From Oceanobacillus senegalensis (lineage in GTDB: Bacteria > Bacillota > Bacilli > Bacillales > Amphibacillaceae): a stretch of DNA of 64,000 nucleotides. Numbering within the stretch: position 1 is the first letter of the stretch; each line of letters begins with the position of its first letter. The stretch is from NCBI RefSeq assembly GCF_900176885.1, contig NZ_LT839648.1, positions 1,081,049 to 1,145,048 on the forward strand, in the 5' to 3' direction. Below the pieces are notes generated by a model. That model had not been told where the DNA came from. It searched no databases and worked only from the letters and a program-made list of their open reading frames with translations. The position numbers and the translations under genes were made by a program. Shown here piece by piece: positions 1-10,594 of the stretch.

Positions 1-1
1 A

Positions 2-817
2 ATCATGACAAAGGGTGACCGTATATTAGACGTTACCTTATCAAAGGTTGGTGGGAAAGGTTTGTTTGTCAAAGAGATTGAACAGGCCATGTATAATAAA
101 GAAATCGATATAGCTGTACATAGCATGAAAGATATGCCGTCTGTAATGCCGGAGGGGTTAGTTATTTCATCTATCCCTGTAAGAGAAGATCCACGTGATG
201 CATTCCTTTCTAAAAATAATGTACCACTTATGGATCTTCCGGAGGGATCTATTGTAGGAACTAGTAGTTTACGTCGTGCTGCACAAATCCTAGCAGCAAG
301 ACCAGATGTGTCGATTAAGTGGATTCGTGGAAATATTGAGACTAGAATTCGTAAATTAAAAGAAGAAGACTATGATGCAATTGTACTAGCAGCTTCCGGT
401 TTAAAACGCGCAGGACTAAATGATGATATAGTTACAGAATATTTAGGGGCTGATATAGTAGTACCAGCTGTTGGACAAGGTGCACTTGCTATTGAATGTA
501 GAGAAGATGACAAAGAGGTTCGTGACATGTTAGCGAAAATAAACGATGATTACACAACCAAAACAGTTACAGCAGAGAGAACGTTCTTGCATCTTTTAGA
601 AGGTGGCTGTCAAGTGCCAATTGGTGGTTTTGCTTATCTAGAGAAAGAAGATATTGTGTTATCTGCCTTAGTCGGGACACCAGATGGTAAGACTATACTA
701 AAAGAGATGGTTCGAGGTACTGATCCAGTAGAAGTTGGAAAAGAAGCAGCAAATAAATTAATTAGTCAAGGTGCAAAAGATATAGTTGAAGGAGTTAAAG
801 AGGAGCTTGACAAATAA
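2..817 (+). CDS. hemC: Hydroxymethylbilane synthase HemC, 5' end outside window
   Basis: Joins four porphobilinogen molecules into hydroxymethylbilane on a covalently bound dipyrromethane cofactor, in the cytoplasmic heme pathway. About 271 residues are visible; family members have about 310, so roughly the first 40 lie before the window and the ATG at position 5 is internal. Visible hallmarks are [11 protein letters not shown] near the left end, the AVHSMKD segment, the GTSSLRR arginine-rich site, and [11 protein letters not shown], whose Cys (about nt 608) should anchor the cofactor. The stop shares one base with the hemD start (TAATG), which points to translational coupling in a hemC-D-B-L operon. 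Identity is near certain; only the start is missing. Confidence 0.97.
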   Translation: MMTKGDRILDVTLSKVGGKGLFVKEIEQAMYNKEIDIAVHSMKDMPSVMPEGLVISSIPVREDPRDAFLSKNNVPLMDLPEGSIVGTSSLRRAAQILAARPDVSIKWIRGNIETRIRKLKEEDYDAIVLAASGLKRAGLNDDIVTEYLGADIVVPAVGQGALAIECREDDKEVRDMLAKINDDYTTKTVTAERTFLHLLEGGCQVPIGGFAYLEKEDIVLSALVGTPDGKTILKEMVRGTDPVEVGKEAANKLISQGAKDIVEGVKEELDK

Positions 818-1614
818 TGTCTGGTCCTTTAGAAGCAAAAAAGATTATAGTTACAAGGGAAGAAATAAACAATAGATATTTTGCTAAAAAAATACTGCAA
901 TATGGTGGAACTCCAATTGAAGTACCACTTTTATCGATAACTTGCGAGGATCGTAAAGAAAATAAAACCATCTTAAATGATTTAGATCAATATGAATGGA
1001 TATTTTTCACCAGTGCAAATGGTGTAGAATGTTTTTTTCAGCTTGTGGAAATGTATCATATTCCGTTTAGTAATATTAATAACAAAAAAATAGCTGCGGT
1101 TGGTCGAAAAACGAAAGATAAATTGAATAATTTTGGGATTAAAGTAGATTTTATTCCAACAACATTTAATGCAGAAACAATGGCAAAGGAGTTTTTGTCA
1201 TCCTATTCGGTAACTAAACAAGTATTATTTGTACGAGGTAACCTTTCTAGACCAGTCTTAATCGAGGAATTTGAAAAGGCCGGTGTATCATATCGAACAA
1301 TTGAGGTTTATAAAACAACGATTAAAGAAGAAAATAAGCAATTATTGAATAAAGCAGTTGAAGGACCATATGATTTTATTACCTTTACGAGCCCGTCTGC
1401 TATTGATGCTTTTAATAAATTAACGGAGTATGTAATTACCAAACCATGTGTATGTATTGGTACCACTACCAAACAACGAGCATTGGAAAGAGGGATCACC
1501 AATATATTAATGCCAATGGAAGAGTTCACAATCGATGCAATGATTGAATGTATGGTAAATTACATAAAAGAAAGGCAGGAAGAACAATGGAATTTAAACG
1601 ACATAGAAGATTAA
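817..1614 (+). CDS. hemD: Uroporphyrinogen-III synthase HemD
   Basis: Closes hydroxymethylbilane into uroporphyrinogen III with inversion of ring D, the step after HemC. The 265-residue length fits the family. HemD proteins diverge strongly, so the call rests on fold-level signals (VTREE near the N-terminus, [21 protein letters not shown]) and on its position between hemC and hemB. The ATG overlaps the hemC stop by one base. The 3' end overlaps the start of hemB by 28 bases, so the three genes are tightly packed. Confidence 0.94.
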   Translation: MSGPLEAKKIIVTREEINNRYFAKKILQYGGTPIEVPLLSITCEDRKENKTILNDLDQYEWIFFTSANGVECFFQLVEMYHIPFSNINNKKIAAVGRKTKDKLNNFGIKVDFIPTTFNAETMAKEFLSSYSVTKQVLFVRGNLSRPVLIEEFEKAGVSYRTIEVYKTTIKEENKQLLNKAVEGPYDFITFTSPSAIDAFNKLTEYVITKPCVCIGTTTKQRALERGITNILMPMEEFTIDAMIECMVNYIKERQEEQWNLNDIED

Positions 1615-2561
1615 GAACTTCAAGCTCTATGCGTGCTTTAGTTCGAGAAAATCATCTACGTGTAGAGGACTTTATTTATCCTATGTTTGTTATTGAAGGG
1701 GAACATACTAAAAATGAAGTACCTTCTATGCCAGGTGTATACCAGGTTTCCATGGATTTACTGTTGGATGAAGTAAGAGAAGTGTATAATTTAGGAATTA
1801 AATCTATTATGTTCTTTGGTGTTATTTCAGCTAAAGATGAAATTGGCACAGGAGCATTTGTTGATGATGGAATCGTTCAGACAGCTATTCGTTTAGTAAA
1901 GAATGAGTTTCCTGATCTATTGATTATAGCGGATACATGTCTTTGTGAATATACCGATCATGGGCATTGTGGTGTTATTCATGACCATGACGTAGACAAT
2001 GATGAGTCACTAAAATTATTAGCGAAAACAGCAGTATCACAGGCAAAAGCTGGGGCAGATATTATTGCACCTTCCAATATGATGGATGGATTTGTTGCAG
2101 TCATTCGCCAAGCATTAGATGAGGAGGGGTTCAAAAATATCCCTATTATGTCCTATGCTGTGAAATATGCTTCATCCTTTTATGGTCCATTCCGTGACGC
2201 AGCTGATAGTACTCCACAATTCGGGGACCGTAAAACATACCAAATGGATCCTGCTAATCGTATAGAGGCTCTAAGAGAAGCAGAGTCCGATATTCAAGAA
2301 GGCGCGGATTTTATAATGGTTAAACCAGCGCTATCTTTTCTAGATATAGTTAGAGATGTTAGAAACCGCTTTGATGTTCCGGTTGTTGCTTATAATGTTA
2401 GTGGAGAGTATGCAATGATTAAAGCTGCTGCACAAAATGGCTGGATAAATGAAAAAGAATTAGTCTTGGAAATGTTGACATCCATGAAACGTGCAGGTGC
2501 AGATATTATTTTGACATATTTTGCTAAAGATGTAGCAAATTGGTTAAATGAAAATAAATAG
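1587..2561 (+). CDS. hemB: Delta-aminolevulinic acid dehydratase (porphobilinogen synthase) HemB
   Basis: Condenses two 5-aminolevulinate molecules to porphobilinogen. I chose the ATG at 1587 (324 residues) over the longer reading from 1548: it follows a purine-rich site (GGCAGGA) and the protein then begins [16 protein letters not shown], as family members do. The metal-site segment [14 protein letters not shown] is present, as are the two active-site lysine segments ([14 protein letters not shown] and [13 protein letters not shown]). The start lies inside hemD, which indicates coupled translation. Genes of later heme steps are not in this window. Confidence 0.97.
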   Translation: MEFKRHRRLRTSSSMRALVRENHLRVEDFIYPMFVIEGEHTKNEVPSMPGVYQVSMDLLLDEVREVYNLGIKSIMFFGVISAKDEIGTGAFVDDGIVQTAIRLVKNEFPDLLIIADTCLCEYTDHGHCGVIHDHDVDNDESLKLLAKTAVSQAKAGADIIAPSNMMDGFVAVIRQALDEEGFKNIPIMSYAVKYASSFYGPFRDAADSTPQFGDRKTYQMDPANRIEALREAESDIQEGADFIMVKPALSFLDIVRDVRNRFDVPVVAYNVSGEYAMIKAAAQNGWINEKELVLEMLTSMKRAGADIILTYFAKDVANWLNENK

Positions 2562-2577
2562 CTTGAGGTGATGTTTG

Positions 2578-3861
2578 ATGAAGAACCAAAAATCTAGAGG
2601 AATTTTTAATGAAGCGGTTGAATTAATGCCAGGTGGTGTCAACTCTCCTGTTCGAGCATTTAAATCTGTTGACATGGAACCTATTGTAATGGAATCAGGT
2701 AAAGGTTCAAAAATCCATGATGTAGATGGTAATGAATATATTGACTATGTCCTAAGCTGGGGGCCACTTATTCTAGGTCATGCTGACGAGAGAGTCGTTG
2801 GCAAATTAAATGAAATGGTAGTAAAAGGTACTAGCTTTGGTGCAAACACTGAAATGGAAAATAAATTAGCTAAACAAGTCATTGATCGAGTACCATCCAT
2901 CGAAATGGTGCGGATGGTTAACTCTGGAACAGAAGCAACTATGAGTGCCATTCGTCTTGCAAGAGGATATACAGGGAAAGATATTATTATGAAATTTGAA
3001 GGTAGTTACCATGGACACGGAGATTCCTTACTGATTAAGGCGGGTTCGGGGGTGGCTACATTAGGTTTACCTGATAGCCCTGGAGTTCCAAAGTCTGTTG
3101 CTAGCAATACAATAACAGTACCATTTAATGATTTAGAGAGTGTCAAAGTAGCATTTGAAAAATATGGAGATAATATAGCAGCAGTTATTATGGAACCTGT
3201 ATGTGGAAACATGGGTGTTATTCCACCGAAAGAGGGTTTCTTAAAAGAGATGAGAAAAATAACGGAGCAAAATCAGTCTTTATTAATTTTTGATGAAGTA
3301 ATGACAGGTTTTCGTGTTGGTTATCATTCCGCACAAGGTTATTTTGATATTAATCCAGATTTGACTTGCTTAGGTAAAGTAATAGGTGGAGGATTACCAG
3401 TGGGTGCGTTCGGTGGAAAACGGGAAATTATGGAGCAAATTGCACCAGCTGGACCGATTTATCAAGCAGGTACACTTTCAGGGAATCCACTTGCGATGAC
3501 TGCTGGCTATGAAACTGTTTCTGCACTAAATAAGGCATCATACGAAGAAATTAACAAAAAAGTGGATCGATTAATGGAAGGATATAGACAAGCAGCGGAA
3601 GAATATAATATACCACTTCACATCAATCGTGCTGGGTCTATGTTTGGCGTATTCTTCACGAACGAAGAAGTGATTAATTTTGAAACAGCAAAAACTTCAA
3701 ATTTAGATTATTTCTCTCAATATTATCGTGTCATGATTGAGGAAGGAATCTTCTTACCACCTTCACAGTTTGAAGGGTTATTCGTATCCACAGCACATAC
3801 AGAGGAAGATATTGATAAAACCATTCAAGCAGTACGTGTTGCCTTTTCTAAAATTAAATAA
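2578..3861 (+). CDS. hemL: Glutamate-1-semialdehyde 2,1-aminomutase HemL
   Basis: PLP enzyme that makes 5-aminolevulinate from glutamate-1-semialdehyde, the last step of the C5 route that feeds HemB. The protein has 427 residues from the ATG at 2578; a TTG one codon earlier is also possible. The site GAGGTG lies 8 bases before the ATG. Family hallmarks are [16 protein letters not shown], the [15 protein letters not shown] cofactor segment, and [17 protein letters not shown] containing the Schiff-base lysine. It closes the heme operon and is followed directly by a terminator. Presence of HemL implies the C5 pathway rather than an ALA synthase. Confidence 0.97.
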   Translation: MKNQKSRGIFNEAVELMPGGVNSPVRAFKSVDMEPIVMESGKGSKIHDVDGNEYIDYVLSWGPLILGHADERVVGKLNEMVVKGTSFGANTEMENKLAKQVIDRVPSIEMVRMVNSGTEATMSAIRLARGYTGKDIIMKFEGSYHGHGDSLLIKAGSGVATLGLPDSPGVPKSVASNTITVPFNDLESVKVAFEKYGDNIAAVIMEPVCGNMGVIPPKEGFLKEMRKITEQNQSLLIFDEVMTGFRVGYHSAQGYFDINPDLTCLGKVIGGGLPVGAFGGKREIMEQIAPAGPIYQAGTLSGNPLAMTAGYETVSALNKASYEEINKKVDRLMEGYRQAAEEYNIPLHINRAGSMFGVFFTNEEVINFETAKTSNLDYFSQYYRVMIEEGIFLPPSQFEGLFVSTAHTEEDIDKTIQAVRVAFSKIK

Positions 3862-3865
3862 ATTC

Positions 3866-3900
3866 AAAGCTATTTCCTCATAGTAGGAAGTAGCTTTTTT
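3866..3900 (+). terminator. Rho-independent terminator after hemL
   Basis: A stem of about 13 bp (AAAGCTATTTCCT with AGGAAGTAGCTTTT) is followed by a T run and starts five bases after the hemL stop. It should end the heme operon transcript. Confidence 0.85.
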
Positions 3901-3981
3901 CATTTGGCTTTTTTCGTGTGTTCTGTTGTTTTTTTACCTCGCATTTGAAGGATTATGTGACGTAACTAGGTAAAGTTTGCC

Positions 3982-4412
3982 GGTGCGCGCTGATTTCCAC
4001 TGCGGGCAGTCGCGGACCTTAGGGCACGGCTTCAGCCTACGTAGCGGAAGACCACCGCTTCGTAGTCTTTAGATACCTGCTATTCCCACAGGACAAGGAA
4101 GGCTTCGTCAGCGTTACATCTTCGTTAGAAAATTGAAATTCACATTCAAGGAGTCGACTGTTCTCTCTTCCAATCAACCATGATTATGGCTGAAATAATA
4201 ATAGGAGATTATGCTCAAAATAGCGGAGGAAATACACGGAGACTCCTCGAAAATAAAGTTCAATTTTCTTCGTGCGATGCGTTGCTGCCGTAGCGTTCCT
4301 TGTCCTGCGGGATGAAAAGCCTAGGTGAGACCACGTAGTGCGACAGCACGGAGGGGGCTCAGCAGCTCCCTAAGGTCCGCGTAGTGTATTTCCGTAGCGA
4401 TATTTACGCACC
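3982..4412. repeat. Gene-free 431-bp element with long imperfect inverted ends
   Basis: The segment begins GGTGCG and ends CGCACC. Read inwards from both ends the arms share GCGGACCTTAGGG (4012-4024 against the complement of 4368-4380), CAGGACAAGGAA (4089-4100 against 4296-4307) and GAAAATTGAA (4128 against 4264 region). The base composition is clearly richer in GC than the surrounding intergenic DNA. No convincing reading frame with a ribosome binding site lies inside. The right arm resembles, from memory, a GC-rich intergenic repeat common in Bacillaceae genomes. It fits a non-autonomous MITE-like or palindromic intergenic repeat; a related single end occurs at 19250-19314. Mobility is inference. 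Confidence 0.6.
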
Positions 4413-4633
4413 TTTTTTCGTATTAGGTTACTGCGCATTATATCTATTTTGTGCAAAAAACAACAATCTTTTAGAAAATATAAGTTTTATTGGATTGAAC
4501 TACAACAAGATATTGAATTTCTCTATTTTGGGTAAAATTCATGTTTTTCGCATGCATAACCTAAATATCCTCCTCATATAGATAATTTAGACGTATAAAG
4601 CAAATGGGTTAGCGCTAGAAGGGAGGAAGTCAA

Positions 4634-5746
4634 TTGTCTGGTGAACAATCGGTATTTACTTTTGAATTGAATGAGTCCCTCCATTTTGAAAAGGGACAGG
4701 AAGTAGCCGAAATGCGTGGAATATCATTAGATCCTGAAATTTCTATTCAAACATTTAATGACTATATTTCTATAAGAGGAGTTATAGAATTACAAGGTGA
4801 TTATGAAAAAATTGTAAGTTCGAGCGAACAAGTAGATGAAAATCTTACTGATATTGGGAATATGGAAGCAAAGCGTTTTGTAGAGAAGGTAGAGGAAAAG
4901 GAAGATAATTTAGCTGAATTTAGTCATCAATTTCCTGTTGAAATCTCCGTACCTACGTATCGTATCTCAGATATAAACGATGTCCGTGTCAGTGTGGACA
5001 CCTTTGATTACGAATTGCCAGAAGAAGGACAATTAAAGCTGTTTTCTACCATTGCTATTCACGGTATAGATCAAGAAGTAGAGCAGTCTAGAGAGATAGT
5101 GGACATAGAAAAAGAGGAAGAATTAGTAGATGAAAAACCAGAAAAGTTGGAAATGCCATCAGATTCAAATGAAACAGAACCAGCTAATTTGGAGAGGGAA
5201 GAGGAGTCCTTTGAATTTGAAATCAAACAAAAACAAGAGGAAAAATATAGTGAAGATGAAGACCTTTTAACTCTTTCCGAGGCGCCAAAATTGGTGGAGG
5301 AAGAGTCTACTAAGGAGGATGAAAAAGAAGATCGATGGCCCTTTAAGAAACACTCCCAATCCTTATCAGACTTTTTTGCAAAAGACGAAGTATCAGAGGA
5401 AGAATATGTAGAAGAGGATAATAGTGACGATTTTTATGAAGACGATGTTGATGATGATTTTGAATACGATGATAACAATCATCACACACACCGTACAGAA
5501 ATTACCTATGAAAACACATCTCGCTCATCTGAAAATGAGGATATAAGCTATCTAGCTGATATTTTTAGAGAATCAGAGGCAGAGGAGTATACAAAGATGA
5601 GAATTTGTATCGTTCAAAAAGAAGATACGATAGAAACAATTTCTGAACGGTTTGAAGTCAGTCCTCTTCAGCTTATTAAACAGAATCAATTAGAAGATGA
5701 CTTTGATGTAACGGAAGGACAATTATTATATATACCTAAAAAATAA
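4634..5746 (+). CDS. spoVID: Spore coat assembly protein SpoVID
   Basis: Spore morphogenetic protein that drives encasement of the forespore by the coat and works with SafA. The start is TTG at 4634, eight bases after GGGAGG. Residues about 5-60 form the conserved N-terminal region (FTFELNESLHFEKGQEV, ISLDPEI). The middle, about 160-290, is strongly acidic and probably disordered. Residues about 320-370 form a LysM domain. This is the same arrangement as the Bacillus protein, but shorter. The ysxE gene follows, as in B. subtilis. A sigma-E promoter would be expected upstream, but I could not define one with confidence. Confidence 0.93.
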   Translation: MSGEQSVFTFELNESLHFEKGQEVAEMRGISLDPEISIQTFNDYISIRGVIELQGDYEKIVSSSEQVDENLTDIGNMEAKRFVEKVEEKEDNLAEFSHQFPVEISVPTYRISDINDVRVSVDTFDYELPEEGQLKLFSTIAIHGIDQEVEQSREIVDIEKEEELVDEKPEKLEMPSDSNETEPANLEREEESFEFEIKQKQEEKYSEDEDLLTLSEAPKLVEEESTKEDEKEDRWPFKKHSQSLSDFFAKDEVSEEEYVEEDNSDDFYEDDVDDDFEYDDNNHHTHRTEITYENTSRSSENEDISYLADIFRESEAEEYTKMRICIVQKEDTIETISERFEVSPLQLIKQNQLEDDFDVTEGQLLYIPKK

Positions 5747-5779
5747 GATTACCGAACTCATTATCGGATGCAACATAAT

Positions 5780-5805
5780 TACCCCTTGAAAAATTTCAAG
5801 GGGTA
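5780..5805. other. Hairpin between spoVID and ysxE
   Basis: A near-perfect palindrome, TACCCCTTGAAA with TTTCAAGGGGT, lies in the 82-bp gap between the two coat genes. The bases after it (ATCTAAC) do not form a proper T run, so it may be an attenuating or RNA-stabilising hairpin rather than a full terminator. Confidence 0.5.
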
Positions 5806-5828
5806 TCTAACTTTTAGGTGGTGAAAAA

Positions 5829-6836
5829 ATGGAAAGAATCCCCCACGTGTTGCAGGCATACGGTGTTCGAGCTGAAAAGGTGGAAGAGATAACTCCGAGG
5901 CTCTATAAAGTGTTTGGACAACAACAAGTGTTTGCTTTAAAGCGTAGTTCCTTAGTGGAGACCACAAAGAGAAATTGGGAAAATGCACTTCGGTTAGCTG
6001 ATTCCATGAATTTATCCTTTATAACACCAGTATTTTTAACGAAGGATGGTCAGCTCTATTACGAGTACAATAAATCCATTTATTATATGTGTCCATGGAT
6101 TGAAGAAAATGGACGAAAGGATCAAGAATCATGGATTGTAAATTTCTATGAGACGATAGCTGAAATTCATAGGAAAACAAGAAAGGTGCAGAGGATACCC
6201 TTTGATAATATATCCAAATCATTTATAACTTTTCGCTCCTACTGTAGTGATTTAAGACAACATTTGCTAACCTTCGTGCAACAATTTGAGAAAAATAGAT
6301 ACATGTCTCCATTTGAATTACTTGTTTGTACACAATACCGGGACATAGACTTTACACTTAACGAGGTTGAAAAACGCGTTACATCTTTTTTACACGAAAT
6401 GGATGACAATAATGTCGAATGGAGCTATACATTATGTCATGGTAACCTAAATACGAGACATGTAAAAAATGGATATTTTATTAATTGGGAGAAGACAAAT
6501 TTAAATAATCCGGTTTTAGATTTGGTTACTTTTTTCAAAGAGGAAATTGGAAGCTATAATCCCAATAATCGTCAATATATTGATTTATTCTCAACATATA
6601 TGAAAATAAATGAATTAACACTACCGGAGTTACATCTGTTTTTGATCTATCTATTATCACCTGGAGAGTATATACAGACGATTTCTGAATATGTGAATGC
6701 CGATAGAAACAAGTCCATGGTTCAATTTATAGAGAAGTTGCAACACGAGTATCGTAAGGTTTTGTTTGGTATAGAGTGGTCTGAATATATCGAAAAGGAA
6801 TACGAACAAGTTGATTTAGATGATTGGGATAGTTAA
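5829..6836 (+). CDS. ysxE: YsxE-type spore coat protein, CotS-like kinase fold
   Basis: Protein of 335 residues with the aminoglycoside phosphotransferase / CotS-like fold found in several coat proteins. The segment LCHGNLNTRHVK near residue 202 matches the catalytic-loop position (HGDLHxxN in active enzymes). The Asp is replaced by Asn, and INWEKTN stands where IDWExA would be expected, so kinase activity is doubtful. It lies directly downstream of spoVID as in B. subtilis. The ribosome binding site is AGGTGG. Its TAA shares bases with the TAA of the convergent small gene on the other strand. Confidence 0.87.
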   Translation: MERIPHVLQAYGVRAEKVEEITPRLYKVFGQQQVFALKRSSLVETTKRNWENALRLADSMNLSFITPVFLTKDGQLYYEYNKSIYYMCPWIEENGRKDQESWIVNFYETIAEIHRKTRKVQRIPFDNISKSFITFRSYCSDLRQHLLTFVQQFEKNRYMSPFELLVCTQYRDIDFTLNEVEKRVTSFLHEMDDNNVEWSYTLCHGNLNTRHVKNGYFINWEKTNLNNPVLDLVTFFKEEIGSYNPNNRQYIDLFSTYMKINELTLPELHLFLIYLLSPGEYIQTISEYVNADRNKSMVQFIEKLQHEYRKVLFGIEWSEYIEKEYEQVDLDDWDS

Positions 6837-7021
6837 ATCCATTTGAGGTAAAAAGCGATTAATAAGCCGACTAGGATTCCTAATAAAATTAAATCAAAAG
6901 TTGTAGGGAAAAAGATAGTTCGTATTAATTGGAATAATAAAATTGGTAATGTTACCTTTTCTAAAATAAAAATACATTTTCGTGCCCATGGTGGTAGTTT
7001 GTACCGATAATATCTACCCAT
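6833..7021 (-). CDS. Small membrane protein, function unknown
   Basis: A 62-residue protein on the minus strand. I chose the ATG at 7021 because GAGG lies eight bases before it; in-frame GTG and ATG codons further upstream overlap that site. After a basic N-terminus (GRYYRYKLPPWARK) come two hydrophobic stretches, about residues 17-35 and 40-60, so it should span the membrane twice. The stop overlaps the ysxE stop in a shared TTAA. I do not recognise a named family; its convergent position between ysxE and valS may be conserved among relatives. Confidence 0.6.
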   Translation of the reverse strand: MGRYYRYKLPPWARKCIFILEKVTLPILLFQLIRTIFFPTTFDLILLGILVGLLIAFYLKWI

Positions 7022-7191
7022 TATCATCACCTCATTTCATTTAAATTTTTATCCCCTTCATCTTCGTTCTTATCATCTTGATGAAAATAAATAGTATATA
7101 AAAATGACTTCCTTAACGGGCACTACCATCATGCTTTATGAAATATAATATGTATACATACCCTTGTTTTGTGAAAGAATAATCATAAATA

Positions 7192-7220
7192 TTGACGTTT
7201 TTGAATCTTAACTATAAAAT
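7192..7220 (+). promoter_or_regulatory. Probable sigma-A promoter for the valS leader
   Basis: TTGACG and TAAAAT are separated by 17 bases. Transcription would start near 7227, just upstream of the T-box leader. Confidence 0.6.
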
Positions 7221-7261
7221 ATTGATAGTTAAGAGGTTTTAAATTAAATTATTTTAAATGT

Positions 7262-7517
7262 AAATGCAGGGATTGGGAAGAGTACAATTCGGAAACCTTT
7301 AGAGAGGGAAATCTAGCGCTGAAAATTTCCTAGGATTTTTGATTTGGAAGGTCGCCCATGAAGCAGCTTCTTTGAAAATAATAGTAGAAGAAGCCGGTAA
7401 CAGCCGTTATTGGAATAAGTGTACAGGTTCATGTAATACATATAATCTGTAAACAAAGGTGGTACCACGGAAGTTAGACCCTTTTCGTCCTTTTATGGAT
7501 GAAAGGGGCTTTTTTGA
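7262..7517 (+). promoter_or_regulatory. T-box leader of valS (valine-specific)
   Basis: Uncharged tRNA binds this leader and lets transcription continue into valS. The conserved antiterminator sequence AAAGGTGGTACCACGG is at 7455-7470. It is followed by a terminator whose arms are GACCCTTTTCGTCC and GGATGAAAGGGGC with a T run (7478-7517). In the specifier loop, GGAAG-GTC-GCCC places a Val codon, GTC, at 7351-7353, followed by a purine as usual. The GCTGAA and GAGAGGG segments near 7300 belong to stem I. The leader ends 54 bases before the valS ATG. Confidence 0.92.
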
Positions 7518-7571
7518 TTTCCAGAATCTACACCATCTATCAAGATATTTTTTTAAGGAGGTTTTCATCAG

Positions 7572-10223
7572 ATGAGTGAGAAGGAGTTTACGGCACTTCC
7601 ACCAAAGTACAATCCTCAGGAGGTGGAAAAAGGCCGTTATCAATTTTGGTTAGAGGGTAAATTTTTTGAGGCACCAAATGATCCAGAAAGAGAGCCATAT
7701 TCGATAGTTATTCCACCCCCAAATGTAACAGGAAGATTACATTTAGGCCATGCTTGGGATACAACGATGCAGGATACCATTTCAAGAATGAAGCGTATGC
7801 AAGGATATGATGTATTATGGCTTCCTGGAATGGACCATGCGGGAATTGCAACACAAGCTAAAGTAGAAGCAAAATTAAAAGAACAAGGGACCAATCGTTA
7901 CGATCTAGGGAGAGAAAAGTTTCTAGAGAAGGCTTGGGAATGGAAAGAGGAATATGCTGATTTTATCCGTTCTCAGTGGGAGAAACTTGGACTAGGACTG
8001 GATTACTCACGTGAACGCTTCACATTAGATGAAGGATTATCAGATGCTGTAAAAGAAGTATTTATAAAGTTATATGAAAAAGGACTTATCTACCGTGGGG
8101 AGTATATTATTAACTGGGACCCATCAACAAAAACAGCTTTATCTGATATAGAGGTTATTTATGAGGAAGTTCAAGGAAAATTTTATCACATGAACTATCC
8201 AATTAAAGACAGTGAGGAAACAATCGAAATTGCTACGACTCGTCCAGAAACGATGCTTGGAGATACTGCCGTAGCAGTGCATCCAAAAGACGAGCGCTAT
8301 CAACATTTAATTGGGAAAACAGTTATCTTGCCAATTGTTGGTCGTGAGATTGAAATTGTTGCTGATGAATATGTAGATATGGAATTAGGTTCTGGGGCAG
8401 TAAAGATTACCCCAGCACATGATCCAAATGACTTTGAAATTGGAAATCGTCATAATTTAGAGCGAATACTAGTTATGAATGAAAATGGAAGCATGAATGA
8501 AAATGCTGGAAAATATCAAGGAATGGATCGTTTTGAATGTAGAAAACAAATTGTAAAAGATTTACAAGATATGGGTGTACTATTTGAGATTGAAGAACGT
8601 GTGCACCAGGTTGGGCATTCGGAACGGAGTGGTGCAGTTGTTGAACCATACCTTTCAACCCAATGGTTTGTAAAAATGCAGCCTCTTGCAGATGCTGTAA
8701 TAGAAATGCAAGAAGGAGAAGGAAAAGTAAACTTTGTTCCGGATCGTTTCGAACGTACTTATTTAAATTGGATGGAAAATATTCGGGATTGGTGTATTTC
8801 ACGACAATTATGGTGGGGGCATCGTATTCCAGCATGGTACCATAAAGAGACTGGTGAGATTTATGTTGGAAAAGAAGCTCCAAAGGACGCAGAAAATTGG
8901 GAACAGGATGAAGACGTATTAGATACATGGTTCTCTTCAGCGCTATGGCCGTTTTCAACAATGGGCTGGCCTAATACAGATGCAGAAGATTTCAAAAGGT
9001 ACTTCCCAACAGATGTACTTGTAACAGGATATGATATTATCTTCTTCTGGGTTGCTAGAATGATATTCCAATCGAAGAAATTCACAGGGGAAAGACCATT
9101 TAAAGATGTTTTAATACATGGTTTAATTAGAGATTCCGAAGGCCGTAAAATGAGTAAATCATTAGGTAATGGTGTAGATCCAATGGATGTTATTGAAAAA
9201 TATGGTGCGGATTCCTTAAGATACTTCCTCCTTACCGGTTCTACACCTGGACAAGATTTACGCTTTTATTGGGAAAAAGTTGAATCCACCTGGAATTTTG
9301 CAAATAAAGTTTGGAATGCATCAAGATTTTCTATCATGAACATGGAAGGATTTACTTATGATGATATCGACCTTACAGGTGAACTAACACTTGCAGATAA
9401 ATGGATCTTAACAAGACTTAATGAAACCATTGAACATGTTACGAAGAATAACGATAAATATGAGTTTGGAGAATCAGGTCGCCACTTGTACAATTTTATT
9501 TGGGATGAACTATGTGATTGGTATATCGAAATGGCTAAACTCCCACTATATGGGGATGATGAAGACAAGAAAAATACAACACGTTCTGTTCTTGCTTATG
9601 TACTCGATCAAACGATGCGTATGTTACATCCATTCATGCCTTTTATTACCGAGGAAATTTGGCAAAAACTTCCTCATAAAGGTGAGTCTATAACAGTTGC
9701 TAAATGGCCACAAGTAAGAAAAGAATTTCATGATGAAAAAGCAGCCAGTGAAATGAAACGTTTAGTGTCTATTATTAAATCTGTACGTAATATTCGCGCT
9801 GAGGTAGATACACCGTTATCCAAACCAATTAAAATGATTATCGAAGCAGAAAACGAAACGGTAGTTAGTGAATTAGAAGCCAATCGAGTTTACTTAGAAA
9901 ATTTCTGTAATCCTAGTGAATTATCTATTACTACAAATGTGGACGTCCCAGATAAGGCAATGACAGCAGTAGTAACAGGTGCAGAAATATATTTACCTCT
10001 AGAAGGCTTAATCGATTTTGATAAGGAAATCAAACGATTAGAAAAAGAATTAGATAAATGGAATAAGGAAGTAGAACGCGTTCAGAAGAAGCTTTCTAAT
10101 CAAGGATTTGTTAGTAAAGCACCACAAAAATTAGTTGATGCAGAACGGAAAAAAGAAGAAGACTATCTTGATAAACAAGCAAAAGTGAAAGCAAGACTGG
10201 AAGAACTACAGAACCAAAAATAA
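7572..10223 (+). CDS. valS: Valyl-tRNA synthetase
   Basis: Class I synthetase of 883 residues that charges tRNA-Val in the cytoplasm. The HIGH-type motif is HLGH at residues 57-60 and the KMSKS motif is at 526-530. The editing (CP1) domain contains [17 protein letters not shown]. The last 70 or so residues are charged and form the usual C-terminal coiled coil ([20 protein letters not shown]). The ribosome binding site AAGGAGG precedes the ATG. The gene has its own promoter, T-box leader and terminator. In B. subtilis folC follows; here it does not. Confidence 0.98.
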   Translation: MSEKEFTALPPKYNPQEVEKGRYQFWLEGKFFEAPNDPEREPYSIVIPPPNVTGRLHLGHAWDTTMQDTISRMKRMQGYDVLWLPGMDHAGIATQAKVEAKLKEQGTNRYDLGREKFLEKAWEWKEEYADFIRSQWEKLGLGLDYSRERFTLDEGLSDAVKEVFIKLYEKGLIYRGEYIINWDPSTKTALSDIEVIYEEVQGKFYHMNYPIKDSEETIEIATTRPETMLGDTAVAVHPKDERYQHLIGKTVILPIVGREIEIVADEYVDMELGSGAVKITPAHDPNDFEIGNRHNLERILVMNENGSMNENAGKYQGMDRFECRKQIVKDLQDMGVLFEIEERVHQVGHSERSGAVVEPYLSTQWFVKMQPLADAVIEMQEGEGKVNFVPDRFERTYLNWMENIRDWCISRQLWWGHRIPAWYHKETGEIYVGKEAPKDAENWEQDEDVLDTWFSSALWPFSTMGWPNTDAEDFKRYFPTDVLVTGYDIIFFWVARMIFQSKKFTGERPFKDVLIHGLIRDSEGRKMSKSLGNGVDPMDVIEKYGADSLRYFLLTGSTPGQDLRFYWEKVESTWNFANKVWNASRFSIMNMEGFTYDDIDLTGELTLADKWILTRLNETIEHVTKNNDKYEFGESGRHLYNFIWDELCDWYIEMAKLPLYGDDEDKKNTTRSVLAYVLDQTMRMLHPFMPFITEEIWQKLPHKGESITVAKWPQVRKEFHDEKAASEMKRLVSIIKSVRNIRAEVDTPLSKPIKMIIEAENETVVSELEANRVYLENFCNPSELSITTNVDVPDKAMTAVVTGAEIYLPLEGLIDFDKEIKRLEKELDKWNKEVERVQKKLSNQGFVSKAPQKLVDAERKKEEDYLDKQAKVKARLEELQNQK

Positions 10224-10230
10224 TTTTAGT

Positions 10231-10263
10231 AAAGCAGAGCATAACGATTGCTCTGCTTTTTCT
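10231..10263 (+). terminator. Rho-independent terminator after valS
   Basis: AAAGCAGAGC and GCTCTGCTTTT form the stem around ATAACGATT, followed by a T-rich tail. Confidence 0.85.
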
Positions 10264-10594
10264 AATGTACTATTTGTTTAGCAATATAAAAGTTCATTGT
10301 TAACTGTATAAAAATCTATAGAATGATCATTAATTTCATTTGGTAATTTCAAATGTGAAAATCAAACAACAAAAATCACAAAATGTCAAGAACCTTGGTA
10401 TAGAGGATATAAACGATATAAAAGTGGTGATAAATTTTTATATTAGAGTATTGTACTTGAATTTTGCGGTATAGCCAGGAAATTTGTAACTGTATGTCAA
10501 ACGATTTTTTAATAGAGCGACAGTATTCGTCTTACTTTTCATTTTCACTGTGCTAGAGTATAACAAACGACTCTAGTAAAGGAAGGGGACAAAT
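10264..10594. other. Gene-free interval between valS and spoIIB
   Basis: I see no coding region here. A small inverted repeat (CTAGAGT at 10553-10559 with ACTCTAG at 10570-10576) lies just before the spoIIB ribosome binding site and overlaps a TATAAC that could be a -10 element. In B. subtilis folC and comC occupy this position; neither is present. Confidence 0.5.

Noticed and set aside
4384-4581. A 65-codon open frame on the plus strand after hemL
   Set aside because: It starts inside the right arm of the inverted-repeat element, has no ribosome binding site, and its sequence looks like translated AT-rich intergenic DNA.
8473-8961. A 162-codon minus-strand frame inside valS
   Set aside because: It is a shadow of the conserved valS coding sequence and has no binding site or recognisable domain.
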